A stretch of 64,000 bases of DNA from Corynebacterium sp. ACRPO (GTDB lineage Bacteria > Actinomycetota > Actinomycetes > Mycobacteriales > Mycobacteriaceae): assembly GCF_022347205.1 (NCBI RefSeq), contig NZ_JAKRNE010000007.1, forward strand, positions 1-64,000, read 5' to 3'. Shown in pieces: positions 33,201-41,870 of the stretch. Below the pieces are notes generated by a model. It saw only the letters and a list, made by a program, of their open reading frames with translations, did no database searches and had not been told where the DNA came from. The translations under genes were made by a program, and so were the position numbers. Position 1 is the stretch's first letter; every line of letters starts with the position of its first letter.

Positions 33201-34361
33201 CTAGTCCTGTGCGGGCTCGGGTGCAGCGCTGGCCGGGGGAGCGCTGACATGGCGGGCGGCATCTGCAAGGCGTTCGAGTGGCAGGCGGCCCTGGTCGACG
33301 GCGCCAACAACGGCGTCGATCACCGCATTAATGTCGCCTTCGGTGGACCACAGGGGCATGTCGGCACCGGCATTGAGGGAGGCCACGACGGCGTCGGCAA
33401 GCGGGTGCGAATCCGCAATCGCCTTCATGCCGCCGATGTCATCGGTATAGATGGGCCCGTCGTACTGCAGGGTCTCGCGGGCCAGGCCATAGGCTTCCGG
33501 CAGGATGGAAGCGGGAGTCTGACCATCGCCCAGGCCGGGCACGGCGAGGTGGCCCATCATGAGCGCGGCATTGGGCGCTTGGGGAAGGGCAGTCTTAAAG
33601 GGAATGAACTCGTGGCCTTCTAGTTCTTCTAGCGGCGGGGTAACGGCCTCGGCCAGGTGGGTATCGCCAGAAGCGCGGCCGTGGCCTGGGAAATGCTTGA
33701 ATACGGCCTTGACCCCGGCGGAATCCAGCCCGCGGGCAAAGGCCGCGCCATACTCGCCTGCTTGGACCGGATCGGTGGAAAAGGATCGATCTCCCACCAC
33801 CTCTAGGCCATTGCCATCGACGTCAAGCACCGGTGCAAAGTCCACGTTGATGCCATGCGCCTTCAGGCTCGTGCCCATCTCGTGCGCAAGCTGCTCCACC
33901 TCTTGTGGGGAACGCTCGGCCGCCATCTGTTGCGGGGAAGGGTACTCCCCGAGGACGTCGGAAAACCGCTGCACGCGCCCGCCCTCAAAATCGATGGAGA
34001 CCTCAAAGTCGCGGCCTACCTCTTGGCGCAGGGCATTAATGTCGCGACCCTCTTCCTGCAGCAGGTTTGGATCCGCCCAGCTGGGGATAAAGATTCCGCC
34101 CACACCGGCCTCCAGCTTGGCCTTAGCGTCGTCGTAATTGGTGACCGGCGGCATCAGCACGGACGCAGCCATGGCGCGGATGTCCTGCTGCGGGGCGGCC
34201 TCCTGCGAGGTCTCTTCGTGCGTTTCCTGCGTTGCGGCAGGTGAGCTCGACGCAGCCGGGGTGGTGGAGCCCTGGCTCTCGTTGTTCTCCTGGGTGGAGG
34301 TAGAGCAGGCGCCCAGGGCCGTCACGAGGGCGAGGCTGGCAAGGATGCGCGGAGTTTTCAT
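33201..34361 (-). CDS. Glycoside hydrolase family 3 lipoprotein (NagZ/LpqI-like)
   Basis: 386 aa from ATG 34361 (MKTPRILASLALVTALGACS, lipobox LGAC); an in-frame extension to 34421 lies over the divergent gene and is rejected. Beta-N-acetylglucosaminidase fold: DFEGGRVQRF (near 130), DFAPVLDVDGNG (near 190), and the catalytic loop KHFPGHGRASGDTHLAEA (near 235), where Asp-Thr-His replaces the usual Asp-Ser-His of NagZ, a conservative change. Likely removes GlcNAc from muropeptides outside the membrane, as M. tuberculosis LpqI (Rv0237), which is also near aftD (Rv0236c). Confidence 0.9.
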   Translation of the reverse strand: MKTPRILASLALVTALGACSTSTQENNESQGSTTPAASSSPAATQETHEETSQEAAPQQDIRAMAASVLMPPVTNYDDAKAKLEAGVGGIFIPSWADPNLLQEEGRDINALRQEVGRDFEVSIDFEGGRVQRFSDVLGEYPSPQQMAAERSPQEVEQLAHEMGTSLKAHGINVDFAPVLDVDGNGLEVVGDRSFSTDPVQAGEYGAAFARGLDSAGVKAVFKHFPGHGRASGDTHLAEAVTPPLEELEGHEFIPFKTALPQAPNAALMMGHLAVPGLGDGQTPASILPEAYGLARETLQYDGPIYTDDIGGMKAIADSHPLADAVVASLNAGADMPLWSTEGDINAVIDAVVGAVDQGRLPLERLADAARHVSAPPASAAPEPAQD

Positions 34362-34419
34362 GCCTTCTAGTGTGCAATATTCCTCGCGTTCTGTCGCAAG
34401 CGGTGGGTAGACTAGTGAC

Positions 34420-34926
34420 ATGAGTAACGGCGAGACAATGCTAATTGCCTACGATGGCACCGAACGAGCCGGCCGCGCCCTCGAGTACGCGGCCCAGCTG
34501 CTGCGGCCCACCACGGTAGAAATCCTCACCGCCTGGGAGCCGGTAGCCCGGCAGACCGCACGCGCCGTCAGCCGCACCGGAATGCACCAGTCCACCGTTT
34601 CCCCGGATGGCGTCGAAGAGGATCCGGCCTATGAAGAGGCGCTAAAGATTTGCCGCCAGGGCATCGAGCTGGCCGAAAGCCTGGGCCTAGCCGGCCGCGC
34701 CCACCTAGTGGAATCCGCTACCACCATCTCCTCCGCCATCATTGATGCCGCGCATGAGCTGGACGTAGACGTCATCGTCACCGGTACCCGCGCCCTGACC
34801 GGCTTCCGCGCGTGGTGGACCAACTCCACCGCCGACCAGATTGTGCGCAATGCCGGCCTCCCAGTGTTCATCGTGCCGCAGGAAAACGAGGATGACGCGG
34901 ACGATGATGAGGCAGAATACTTCTAA
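34420..34926 (+). CDS. Universal stress protein (UspA family)
   Basis: 168 aa single Usp domain. N-terminal LIAYDGTERAGRALEYAAQL (D12-type ATP-binding Asp), then ELDVDVIVTGTRALTGFRAWWTNSTADQIVRNAGLPVFIVPQ, matching the usual G-2x-G-9x-G-S/T nucleotide-binding motif with changes (GTRAL..WTNST). The Gly and Ser at the key positions are partly altered, so ATP binding is uncertain. An acidic tail of about 15 residues is added. It is divergent from the NagZ-like gene (58 bp between starts) and followed by the DUF2613-AftD pair. Confidence 0.85.
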   Translation: MSNGETMLIAYDGTERAGRALEYAAQLLRPTTVEILTAWEPVARQTARAVSRTGMHQSTVSPDGVEEDPAYEEALKICRQGIELAESLGLAGRAHLVESATTISSAIIDAAHELDVDVIVTGTRALTGFRAWWTNSTADQIVRNAGLPVFIVPQENEDDADDDEAEYF

Positions 34927-34948
34927 ATAGCTGCTAGTATCTTTAGCC

Positions 34949-35146
34949 ATGGCTCTGGAAACCGATTCTTTGAACAAGCGCACCCTTGGCCCTGCCATCG
35001 GTAGCGCTGTTGTGGGCATCGCGCTCGGCGTCATCACCATCATCGGCATCGCACAATTCTCCGGCACCGATACTGTGCCGGAAGGCAATGCGGTTTCTGC
35101 TTCCGATGCGGTTTTGGGCGGCCCTGAGTACGGATCCCGCAACTAG
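34949..35146 (+). CDS. DUF2613 small membrane protein
   Basis: 65 aa with one membrane helix (about 16-36: AIGSAVVGIALGVITIIGIA) and a short polar extracellular tail. In mycobacteria and corynebacteria DUF2613 proteins (Rv0236A type) sit directly before the AftD gene, as here (2 nt to the next start). That suggests a small partner of the arabinosyltransferase, but no function is shown. Confidence 0.85.
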   Translation: MALETDSLNKRTLGPAIGSAVVGIALGVITIIGIAQFSGTDTVPEGNAVSASDAVLGGPEYGSRN

Positions 35147-35148
35147 GT

Positions 35149-38100
35149 GTGCGTACCCTCCGCGGGCGGCTTGCCCGCCCCTACCCGCTGGGGATTCTTG
35201 CCCTAGCGCTCATCCTCCTCGTGCAGCCGTGGGGGCTGACTGCGGCCGATACCAAGCATGATCTGGCGGCCGATCCGCTGCATTTTCTCCGCGGGGCGCT
35301 AAGCGCCTATACGGATACCTTTACCCTGGGGCAGCTGCAGAATCAGGCCTATGGCTATCTCTTTCCCCAGGGACCTTTCTTCGTTTTAACCCAGCCCCTG
35401 CCCGATTGGGTGGCCCAGCGCCTATGGTGGCTACTGGTCTTAAGCGTCGGCTTCATCGGCTTCCATAAGCTCGGCCGCAAGGTGGGCCTGCGTGGCTGGT
35501 GGGTCTGGGTTGCAGCGATGCTCTACGCGCTCTCGCCGCGCACTCTTTCCACCCTGACCGCCATTTCTTCTGAGACTTGGCCGGTCATGCTCGCTCCCTG
35601 GGTTATCCTGCCCTTCCTCAACGCCAAGCTCACCTGGCGCGATGCCGCCGCGGCCACCATCCCGGTGGCGCTGATGGGTGCGGTCAATGCCACCGCGACC
35701 ATCGCGGCGTGTATCCCGGCCGCTGTAATCCTGCTCTACCGCCGCGCCTTCACGCCCGGCGCGGCCTGGCTCTTAGGCTGCCTGGCGGTATCGGCGTGGT
35801 GGATCGGCCCGCTCGTCGTGCTAGGCCGCTATGCCCCGCCGTTTACGGAATTCATCGAATCCGCGCGCGTGACCACGCGCTGGCTCAACTTGCCAGAGAT
35901 TCTGCGCGGCACCACGAGCTGGACGCCGTTTGTCGATACCGAGCGCGTTGCCGGCTATGAGCTAGCCACCGAGTCCTTCTTTGTGCTGGTCACCATGGGA
36001 ATCGCAGCCGTGGGCATGTACGGGCTCACCAAGCTGCCGCGCGTGTGGTCCGTCATGCTGGTGGTGGGCATCGCTGTGCTGGGCTGCCAGGTGGCGTGGT
36101 ACCTCGATGCACTCGATGGGCCGCTGGCCGCGCTGCGCAACCTGCATAAGTTCGATCCGCTGGTGCGCATCCCACTTCTTTTGGGCGTGGCGCGAGCCTG
36201 CGCCCATCTTCCACTACCGAGGAGCTTGCGCCCCACCAAGAAACAGACGGTGGGTGCACTGACGCTGCTCTTGTGCATCGCGGTGGTCTCCCCCGCGTGG
36301 TCGCAGCGCTTGTTGCCGCTGGGCGCCTATAAAGAGGTGCCCTCCTACTGGCACGAGGCCACGGACTTTATCAATACCCATGCCGCCGATACCCGCACCC
36401 TTATCTACCCGGAGGCCTCCTTTGCCCGGCAGACCTGGGGATGGACGCGCGACGAGCCGGCCCAGCCGCTACTCGATGTCCCCTGGGCCGTGCGCGATGC
36501 CATTCCGCTCGTGCCCCCAGAGGCCATCCGCGGGCTCGACGGCGTCATGGCCGCACTCAAGGAAGATCCGGCTACCGGCGTGCGCTCCCTTCAGCGCCTG
36601 GGCATCGGCGCGGTCATGGTGCGCCACGATCTCTTCACCGGCGAGGACGAGGTGCTGGCCAGCAAGTTTGGCGGCGAAGTCCATCGCTTCGGCGAAGTCG
36701 ATGTCATCCTGCTCAACCACGCCGGCATGTCCTTAGGGACCACGGACCCAGTGCGCGTGGCCGGCGGCGGGGAAGCCTTGGCGCTTCTCGACGCCCACTC
36801 CACCCCCACCACCCGCCAGCTCGTCGATCACGACGCCGATATCGTCACCGATACCCCGACGCTCACAGACCGCAACTACGGCACCCTCGATGGCCCCATC
36901 TCCGCGCCCATGGCCGCGGACGACCCCAGCCACGTGAATAACCGCCTGCGCGATTATCCCTCCGCTGGGCCGCTTACCCAGGTGGAAACCCACGGCGGTT
37001 CGGTAGCAGTCTCTTCCTCGGCCGCCGATGCCACGGCCTTTGGCGGGGCCCAGCCCAAAAAGTCCGCCACGGCCGCGGTGGATGGGGAAAACTCCACCGC
37101 CTGGTGGCCCGCGCCGGGCGATGACTCCGGGTGGATTGAGCTGCGCGGATCTTTCACCCAGCCGCGCCTCAAGCTCATGGCCACCAGCGCCACCACGGTG
37201 ACCGTGCGCTCTGGCAGCGCGGCCGTAGACGTGGACTTACAGCCCTTCCGCTCGCAGGAAGTCCGCGTTCCCGGCGGCGATACCGAGGCCATCCGCGTAG
37301 AGCTATCCCACCGCACCGGCATCGCGGAGTTAGGAGTGGAAGGTCAGCCAGTCGAGCGCGTGGTGACCGTCCCGGATACCTCGCCTGACGTGCACCAATT
37401 CTTCTTCCAGCGCATGCTGCAGGATACCGGCGTGCTCATCCGCGATTTCACGGCGCCGCGCCCCATGCGCGTGACGGTGGATTCCACCAAGCCCGTGCTT
37501 ATCGACGCCCACCGCTACTCCCCCGGCGCTTCCCTCACCCTCAGCCCTGGCACGCACCGCGTGCGCACCACGGGGCCGTGGGTAAGCCTGCGCGAGGAGG
37601 GCTGGCAACCAGCAGGCTCTTCCAAGCCCACCGGGTACTCGATTGCAGCCGCTGATGAGGATCGCCTCTTGGTCACCGGTCGCGCCTTCAATAAGGGCTT
37701 ACGCGGCTACCTAGGCGAGGAAGAGCTCGCCCCGCGCGAGATCGATGCGGCCACCCAAGCTTTTGTCATTCCGGCCGGCCGCTCCGGCGACTTCCGCATG
37801 ACCTTTAGCGCCCAACCGGTTTACCGCGCCACCCTCCTCTTCGGCGGTGCGCTGGGGTTACTTGCCCTCGGCCTGAGCATCCTGGCGGCCATGCGGCGCC
37901 CGTCCCAGCCCACTTGGCGCGCGCCGCACGGCGGCGCTGCCCCGGCCGTGGTCGCACTCGGCGCGCTGGCCCTCACCGGCTGGCCGGCCGCGGTGGCGGC
38001 CGTTGCCGCTTGGTTGGTGCTGCGCTGGACCACCATCCCACGCGCCTACCTCGCGCCTGGTGTTGTAGCGGCGGCCGGGGCGATCCTCGCCCGCGCGCCG

Positions 38101-38217
38101 TGGACATCGGGATCCTATGCGGGCGGTTCGCTCCTGCTTAGCTGCTTGTGTGCCGCGGGCGTGGCCTGTCTTTTTGTCTCCGACCGAGGAGAAGATCCCG
38201 GCCGGGACGCTCGATGA
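35149..38217 (+). CDS. aftD: AftD-like arabinofuranosyltransferase (DUF3367 family)
   Basis: 1022 aa. Helices in the first 420 residues (GT-C fold) with a conserved early loop TKHDLAADP (near 37) carrying the likely catalytic Asp; WAPWVILP-like and MALMGAVNATATIA segments follow. About 420-890 is a mostly extracellular region with carbohydrate-binding-like beta domains (DGENSTAWWPAPGDDSGWIELRG near 640 resembles an F5/8-type module). The end (890-1020) holds more helices. M. tuberculosis AftD has about 1400 aa; this one is shorter. It probably adds alpha-1,3-linked arabinose to arabinogalactan or lipoarabinomannan. Start GTG 35149. The last 80 bp overlap the opposite-strand acyltransferase gene. 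Confidence 0.85.
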   Translation: MRTLRGRLARPYPLGILALALILLVQPWGLTAADTKHDLAADPLHFLRGALSAYTDTFTLGQLQNQAYGYLFPQGPFFVLTQPLPDWVAQRLWWLLVLSVGFIGFHKLGRKVGLRGWWVWVAAMLYALSPRTLSTLTAISSETWPVMLAPWVILPFLNAKLTWRDAAAATIPVALMGAVNATATIAACIPAAVILLYRRAFTPGAAWLLGCLAVSAWWIGPLVVLGRYAPPFTEFIESARVTTRWLNLPEILRGTTSWTPFVDTERVAGYELATESFFVLVTMGIAAVGMYGLTKLPRVWSVMLVVGIAVLGCQVAWYLDALDGPLAALRNLHKFDPLVRIPLLLGVARACAHLPLPRSLRPTKKQTVGALTLLLCIAVVSPAWSQRLLPLGAYKEVPSYWHEATDFINTHAADTRTLIYPEASFARQTWGWTRDEPAQPLLDVPWAVRDAIPLVPPEAIRGLDGVMAALKEDPATGVRSLQRLGIGAVMVRHDLFTGEDEVLASKFGGEVHRFGEVDVILLNHAGMSLGTTDPVRVAGGGEALALLDAHSTPTTRQLVDHDADIVTDTPTLTDRNYGTLDGPISAPMAADDPSHVNNRLRDYPSAGPLTQVETHGGSVAVSSSAADATAFGGAQPKKSATAAVDGENSTAWWPAPGDDSGWIELRGSFTQPRLKLMATSATTVTVRSGSAAVDVDLQPFRSQEVRVPGGDTEAIRVELSHRTGIAELGVEGQPVERVVTVPDTSPDVHQFFFQRMLQDTGVLIRDFTAPRPMRVTVDSTKPVLIDAHRYSPGASLTLSPGTHRVRTTGPWVSLREEGWQPAGSSKPTGYSIAAADEDRLLVTGRAFNKGLRGYLGEEELAPREIDAATQAFVIPAGRSGDFRMTFSAQPVYRATLLFGGALGLLALGLSILAAMRRPSQPTWRAPHGGAAPAVVALGALALTGWPAAVAAVAAWLVLRWTTIPRAYLAPGVVAAAGAILARAPWTSGSYAGGSLLLSCLCAAGVACLFVSDRGEDPGRDAR

Positions 38218-39298
38218 GCGTATAGCTCGCGGCCGAGACCACCACGGTGGCCACCACCGTTACAGCCAAAATCACCCAAAAGTCCAGGGGCTTCCCGCTA
38301 AACAGCGGCACCCCGGTAAGCGGAAACGCTAGTCCCAGAATGGCCACATGCCATAAGAAGATGGAATAGGACCACGCGCCCAGTGCTTGCATGAGCGGGC
38401 TGGTCAGCCAAGACTTATCCCGTGGGGCGAGCGCTACCGGTATCACCACGACTGCGGCAAAGGCCGCTCCCGCAATGATCCGGCGGGAAAATTCACCTGG
38501 CTCTGGATGCACCAGCCCCTGCGGCCCGAACCACTCGCGGCTGGCAAGCCACAGCACCACCGCTGCCGCGAGCCACCATGCCCAGCGCGGCCGCAATACG
38601 CGTTGCACGCGCCGGCTAACACCAGCTTCTTCGCATTCCGCGGCCAGCATTCCCACGGCAAACCACGAAGCATATGCCGGCGGCCAAATCTGCGAATTGA
38701 CCTGATCCTTGGTGTAATCGGCCACAAAGGGAACGAAGCCCCAAGCCCAACTAATCACAGCGCCGAGCGCGATGGCCGCTACCCGCCAGCGCCGCGGCAG
38801 CGTACCGAGGAGCCACCCCAACAAAGGCAGGGCAAGGTAGAAGAAGAACTCCACGCATAGCGACCACAGGTGGGTAAGCCCCGGCGCTAGCCCGTCCACC
38901 ACATAAATCTGGGTGGAGGTGAGGTTACTCAGCAGTTGGGTGAGGGTGAGCGAGTGGGCGTCGGGAAGCAGGAGCATCACCGCCACCACGCAGGCATAAT
39001 ATGCCGGTAACAGGCGCGCCGCGCGCGAGCGCCCGTAGCCGGATAAGGTGTGCAAGCCGCGGCGACGCCACAAGAGGAAGGCGCTAAGGGCAAAGAAAAC
39101 AGCGACAAAAAAGTCGAAGCGTCCCGCAAAGCCCCACCCGGTTCCGGTTTGAAAAGACACGTGGGTGACAATGATTCCAAGGGAAGCGACCGCGCGTAAA
39201 CCGTCTAGCTCCGGCAGATGCTGGGGTACGCTTTTCACAGATGCCTGCGGCTGCACGCTTGCTCCTAACCCCGGATCGACCTGAAACTGATTGGACAT
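38138..39298 (-). CDS. tmaT: Membrane acyltransferase 3 (TmaT-like)
   Basis: 386 aa from ATG 39298; longer readings toward 39703 run across the divergent gene and are rejected. About ten membrane helices. Acyltransferase-3 features: PELDGLRAVASLGIIVTHVSF (near 36-56, catalytic His), FFVAVFFALSAFLLWRRR (near 65), FLWHVAILGLAFPL (near 325). Orthologues (Rv0228) acetylate trehalose monomycolate, allowing its export by MmpL-type transporters; here the CmpL1-like transporter is 9 kb away. Only 9 bp lie between its start codon and that of the divergent DUF3068 gene. Its 3' end overlaps aftD by 80 bp. Confidence 0.78.
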   Translation of the reverse strand: MSNQFQVDPGLGASVQPQASVKSVPQHLPELDGLRAVASLGIIVTHVSFQTGTGWGFAGRFDFFVAVFFALSAFLLWRRRGLHTLSGYGRSRAARLLPAYYACVVAVMLLLPDAHSLTLTQLLSNLTSTQIYVVDGLAPGLTHLWSLCVEFFFYLALPLLGWLLGTLPRRWRVAAIALGAVISWAWGFVPFVADYTKDQVNSQIWPPAYASWFAVGMLAAECEEAGVSRRVQRVLRPRWAWWLAAAVVLWLASREWFGPQGLVHPEPGEFSRRIIAGAAFAAVVVIPVALAPRDKSWLTSPLMQALGAWSYSIFLWHVAILGLAFPLTGVPLFSGKPLDFWVILAVTVVATVVVSAASYTLIERPGRDLLLGRRQKDRPRPRHTSS

Positions 39299-39307
39299 TT
39301 TACTGCA

Positions 39308-40462
39308 ATGAAACGCTACCTTTGGCCACGCTCGCCACTGGCGTGGGTTGTCATTGCCGCCGTCATTTTCTTGGTGCTGGGCACCGTGGTGCCGCCGCTG
39401 TATAACAATCAGACTCGGCCGCTGGCCTTCGACCAAAACATCAACACCGTCACCGCGCCGTCGGCCGGGGTGTGGATGGAAGCGCCCGAGTTCATCGCCG
39501 GGGACAAAGCCTCTGGCGATAGCAAGGACCCGCAGTGCCAAGAAAAGCAGGCACCCATGTGGTGCTATCTGCACCACGACCTGCTCACTATCGAGCGCAA
39601 TACCACCACCTCTGAGGTGGCAGAAGATGATGCGCTCGCTAACTCCGATTCGCTCTCTCGCCTGCTCGCCGGCAATACTCCCCTTGCCCAAATCACGGAG
39701 CATTCCGTGTTGAACCGCGAGTCCACCTACCCAGTCGCTGCGCCAAAGGATAAATGGGACTTTGTCCTACCGGCGCTGGATACCGGCATGGCCCGTACCG
39801 ACTTCGAGCGCGATGGAATCAACTACTTCTTTCCCTCCGGTACCGAGCAGCGCTCCTATCCGTTTTTCGATCTAGCGACGCAATCCTCCACGGCGGTGGA
39901 CTTCACTACGATGGAAAGGCTCGACGGTATCCCTACCTATTCTTTCCACCACGATATCCAGCCCATTTCCTTGGCTGATATGCGCAAAAGCATTACCACT
40001 GAGGTCGATACCGGCACCGGCAATAAGCAACTAGCGGCCAAGGATTTCCGCATCTCCGGGCCGGCGAAGCGGTTCTACGACTCCGAGTCGCGCGAACTCC
40101 TCGGCTTAGATGCCACTGACCGGGTCACGGTGGAACCCTTCTACACCATCGGCCGCGATATCTCCGTCGAGCCGACCACCGGCACCATGGTGGATTTGCG
40201 CGAGAACATCAAGATCTTTTTCGCCGCGGACGAAAAGCAGGCCGGCACCATGGTGGCGAATGATGATACAGAGGACCGTTCCATCTTTGCCGCCGATTTG
40301 CGCTGGTCCGATGAGACCCGGGCGGAGCGCCTGAATGAGGTGCGTCCGGTCATTCGCACCATTCGCGCCTTGATGGTGGTCGGCTGGGCCGGCAAGGCTA
40401 TCGGCGTTGGTCTATTGCTCTGTGCTGCCTATATGTACATGCGCCGCCATCGTGAAGGCTAG
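39308..40462 (+). CDS. DUF3068 membrane-anchored protein (LmcA/Rv0227c-like)
   Basis: 384 aa. Short N-terminal helix (12-30: WVVIAAVIFLVLGTVVPPLY), a large extracytoplasmic domain of about 320 residues, and a C-terminal helix (about 358-378). The DUF3068 features YNNQTRPLAFDQNINTVT, PSGTEQRSYPFFDLAT and YSFHHDIQPISLADM are visible. The orthologues in C. glutamicum and mycobacteria are needed for lipomannan maturation to lipoarabinomannan and may bind lipid. It is cotranscribed with the next gene (11-bp overlap) and starts 9 bp from the divergent acyltransferase start codon, suggesting a very compact shared promoter or leaderless messages. Confidence 0.85.
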   Translation: MKRYLWPRSPLAWVVIAAVIFLVLGTVVPPLYNNQTRPLAFDQNINTVTAPSAGVWMEAPEFIAGDKASGDSKDPQCQEKQAPMWCYLHHDLLTIERNTTTSEVAEDDALANSDSLSRLLAGNTPLAQITEHSVLNRESTYPVAAPKDKWDFVLPALDTGMARTDFERDGINYFFPSGTEQRSYPFFDLATQSSTAVDFTTMERLDGIPTYSFHHDIQPISLADMRKSITTEVDTGTGNKQLAAKDFRISGPAKRFYDSESRELLGLDATDRVTVEPFYTIGRDISVEPTTGTMVDLRENIKIFFAADEKQAGTMVANDDTEDRSIFAADLRWSDETRAERLNEVRPVIRTIRALMVVGWAGKAIGVGLLLCAAYMYMRRHREG

Positions 40463-41870
40463 GCGTCTTTTACTCCTCGCATGGGGCGTCCTCCTCGTGG
40501 CCGCGGTGTGCTGGCCCTTTGCTTTGCCCGGCGAGTTCTTGTGGCGCGATATGGCATTGCTTGACCATCCGGCGCTTTCCCCTTCTGCCTTTGGCGGCGG
40601 CAGTCTGCCTGCCCGCAACGCACCGCAAGACGGTTTCCTTGCTCTCGTAGGCGGCGCGTGGGCGGCACGGGTGCTCATTTTTGCCGCCGCCGCGTCCTCC
40701 GCGCTCACCGCGGCGCGCTGGGCACGCTCTACGGTCGCCGCGGTGAGCGCGATGGCGGTGGCGGTGGCCAATCCCTTCGTCATCGAGCGTCTCTTGCAGG
40801 GCCAGTGGTCGCTTGCGGTGGCTGCGTGGCTGCTGCCGGTCATCGCGTGGGCAGGAAAACAACGCAGCTGGGTGGCGTGGCTAGCTATGTGGGGAGCATC
40901 GCTTACCCCTACGGGTGGTCTCTTTGCCGTGGTGACCGCGGCGGTGACCTGCCGCAAGCGGGTAGCCCTCGGCGGCGTGATCTTGTGTGTGCCGTGGGCC
41001 ATTCCGGGCATGTTCAATCCCGCCGCACCCGGCGATACCGCAGCGGCGGTGGCCGCGTTTGGCCCGCGGGCAGAAGACTACGTCGGCACCGCGGGCGCGC
41101 TGCTGCGACTCGGCGGCATATGGAATGCGGAAGCGGCCATCGGGTTCGCTGTGTGCGGTGTCATCGTGGCAGTCATCGCCTTGCTCGGGGCGTGGCGGGT
41201 TCCCGCGCGGTTAAGCGTCCTCGCGGCGATGGGGCTCGGCGGGGCGATGTTCTTCTGGCTGGTTCCCGGCGCGCTGGTGTGGTCCATCGATCACGTACCG
41301 GGGGCGGCGCTGCTGCGCGATAGCGGGAAACTGACCATGTTGGCGTTGCCGCTCTATGTGGCCTCGCTGGGGGCGCTGCCGAATCTGCCAGCGGCACTGG
41401 CAACCGTGGCTGCGACCGTGCAGCTGCTGCCCGTTCCGGGACGCCTCGCGGTACTCGCGCCGCGGGATACGGGGATAGATGAGCAGTTGGTGCGCGCGAT
41501 TGACGGCCGCGTGGCCTTCTTCCCAGACCGCGCCAACCTCGTGGAGGTTCCCGGCGGCGTGGCCGTCGACCCCTACTCCAAGGCGGTGGCCATGGTGGAA
41601 TCGGGGGAATTAAGCGTAGACGGGACCGTGGTGGACCAAGCCTCGCCGCAGTACCGCGCGGCACTGCGCGCGTGGGAAGAGCACGATATGGACCGGTTGG
41701 CCGAGATCGGCATTGGCGTAGTCGTGGTGGACGGTGCCATAGCCGCGGAAACGAACGCGCCGCGGCCGCAGGTTCCGTGGGCGCTTACCGCTTTGTGGAT
41801 GGCGTGTCCGCTACTAGCCCTTGCAGCAATTCCGCGAACTGCTCGCCGGTCTTCTCCCACGAGAAGCTAG
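40452..41870 (+). CDS. Polytopic membrane protein of the envelope cluster (Rv0226c-like)
   Basis: 472 aa from GTG 40452 (VKARRLLLLAWGVLL), which overlaps the preceding gene; an earlier start at 40407 is possible but adds a polar, Cys-containing segment that does not look like a natural leader. About ten hydrophobic helices with short loops, an early periplasmic loop (GEFLWRDMALLDHP) containing acidic residues as in GT-C glycosyltransferases, and a final soluble stretch (about 350-450) before a last helix. Position between DUF3068 and the GT4 gene matches Rv0226c. A role as a polyprenyl-dependent sugar transferase or flippase is an inference. The last 86 bp overlap the GT4 gene on the other strand. 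Confidence 0.7.
   Translation: MKARRLLLLAWGVLLVAAVCWPFALPGEFLWRDMALLDHPALSPSAFGGGSLPARNAPQDGFLALVGGAWAARVLIFAAAASSALTAARWARSTVAAVSAMAVAVANPFVIERLLQGQWSLAVAAWLLPVIAWAGKQRSWVAWLAMWGASLTPTGGLFAVVTAAVTCRKRVALGGVILCVPWAIPGMFNPAAPGDTAAAVAAFGPRAEDYVGTAGALLRLGGIWNAEAAIGFAVCGVIVAVIALLGAWRVPARLSVLAAMGLGGAMFFWLVPGALVWSIDHVPGAALLRDSGKLTMLALPLYVASLGALPNLPAALATVAATVQLLPVPGRLAVLAPRDTGIDEQLVRAIDGRVAFFPDRANLVEVPGGVAVDPYSKAVAMVESGELSVDGTVVDQASPQYRAALRAWEEHDMDRLAEIGIGVVVVDGAIAAETNAPRPQVPWALTALWMACPLLALAAIPRTARRSSPTRS

Noticed and set aside
31637-33247. 536-codon plus-strand frame
   Set aside because: Shadow of the VanW gene on the minus strand, which has a membrane anchor and a recognisable VanW domain.
39299-39703. 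N-terminal extension of the acyltransferase
   Set aside because: It lies fully inside the DUF3068 gene on the other strand, and the family begins near residue 1 of the shorter reading.
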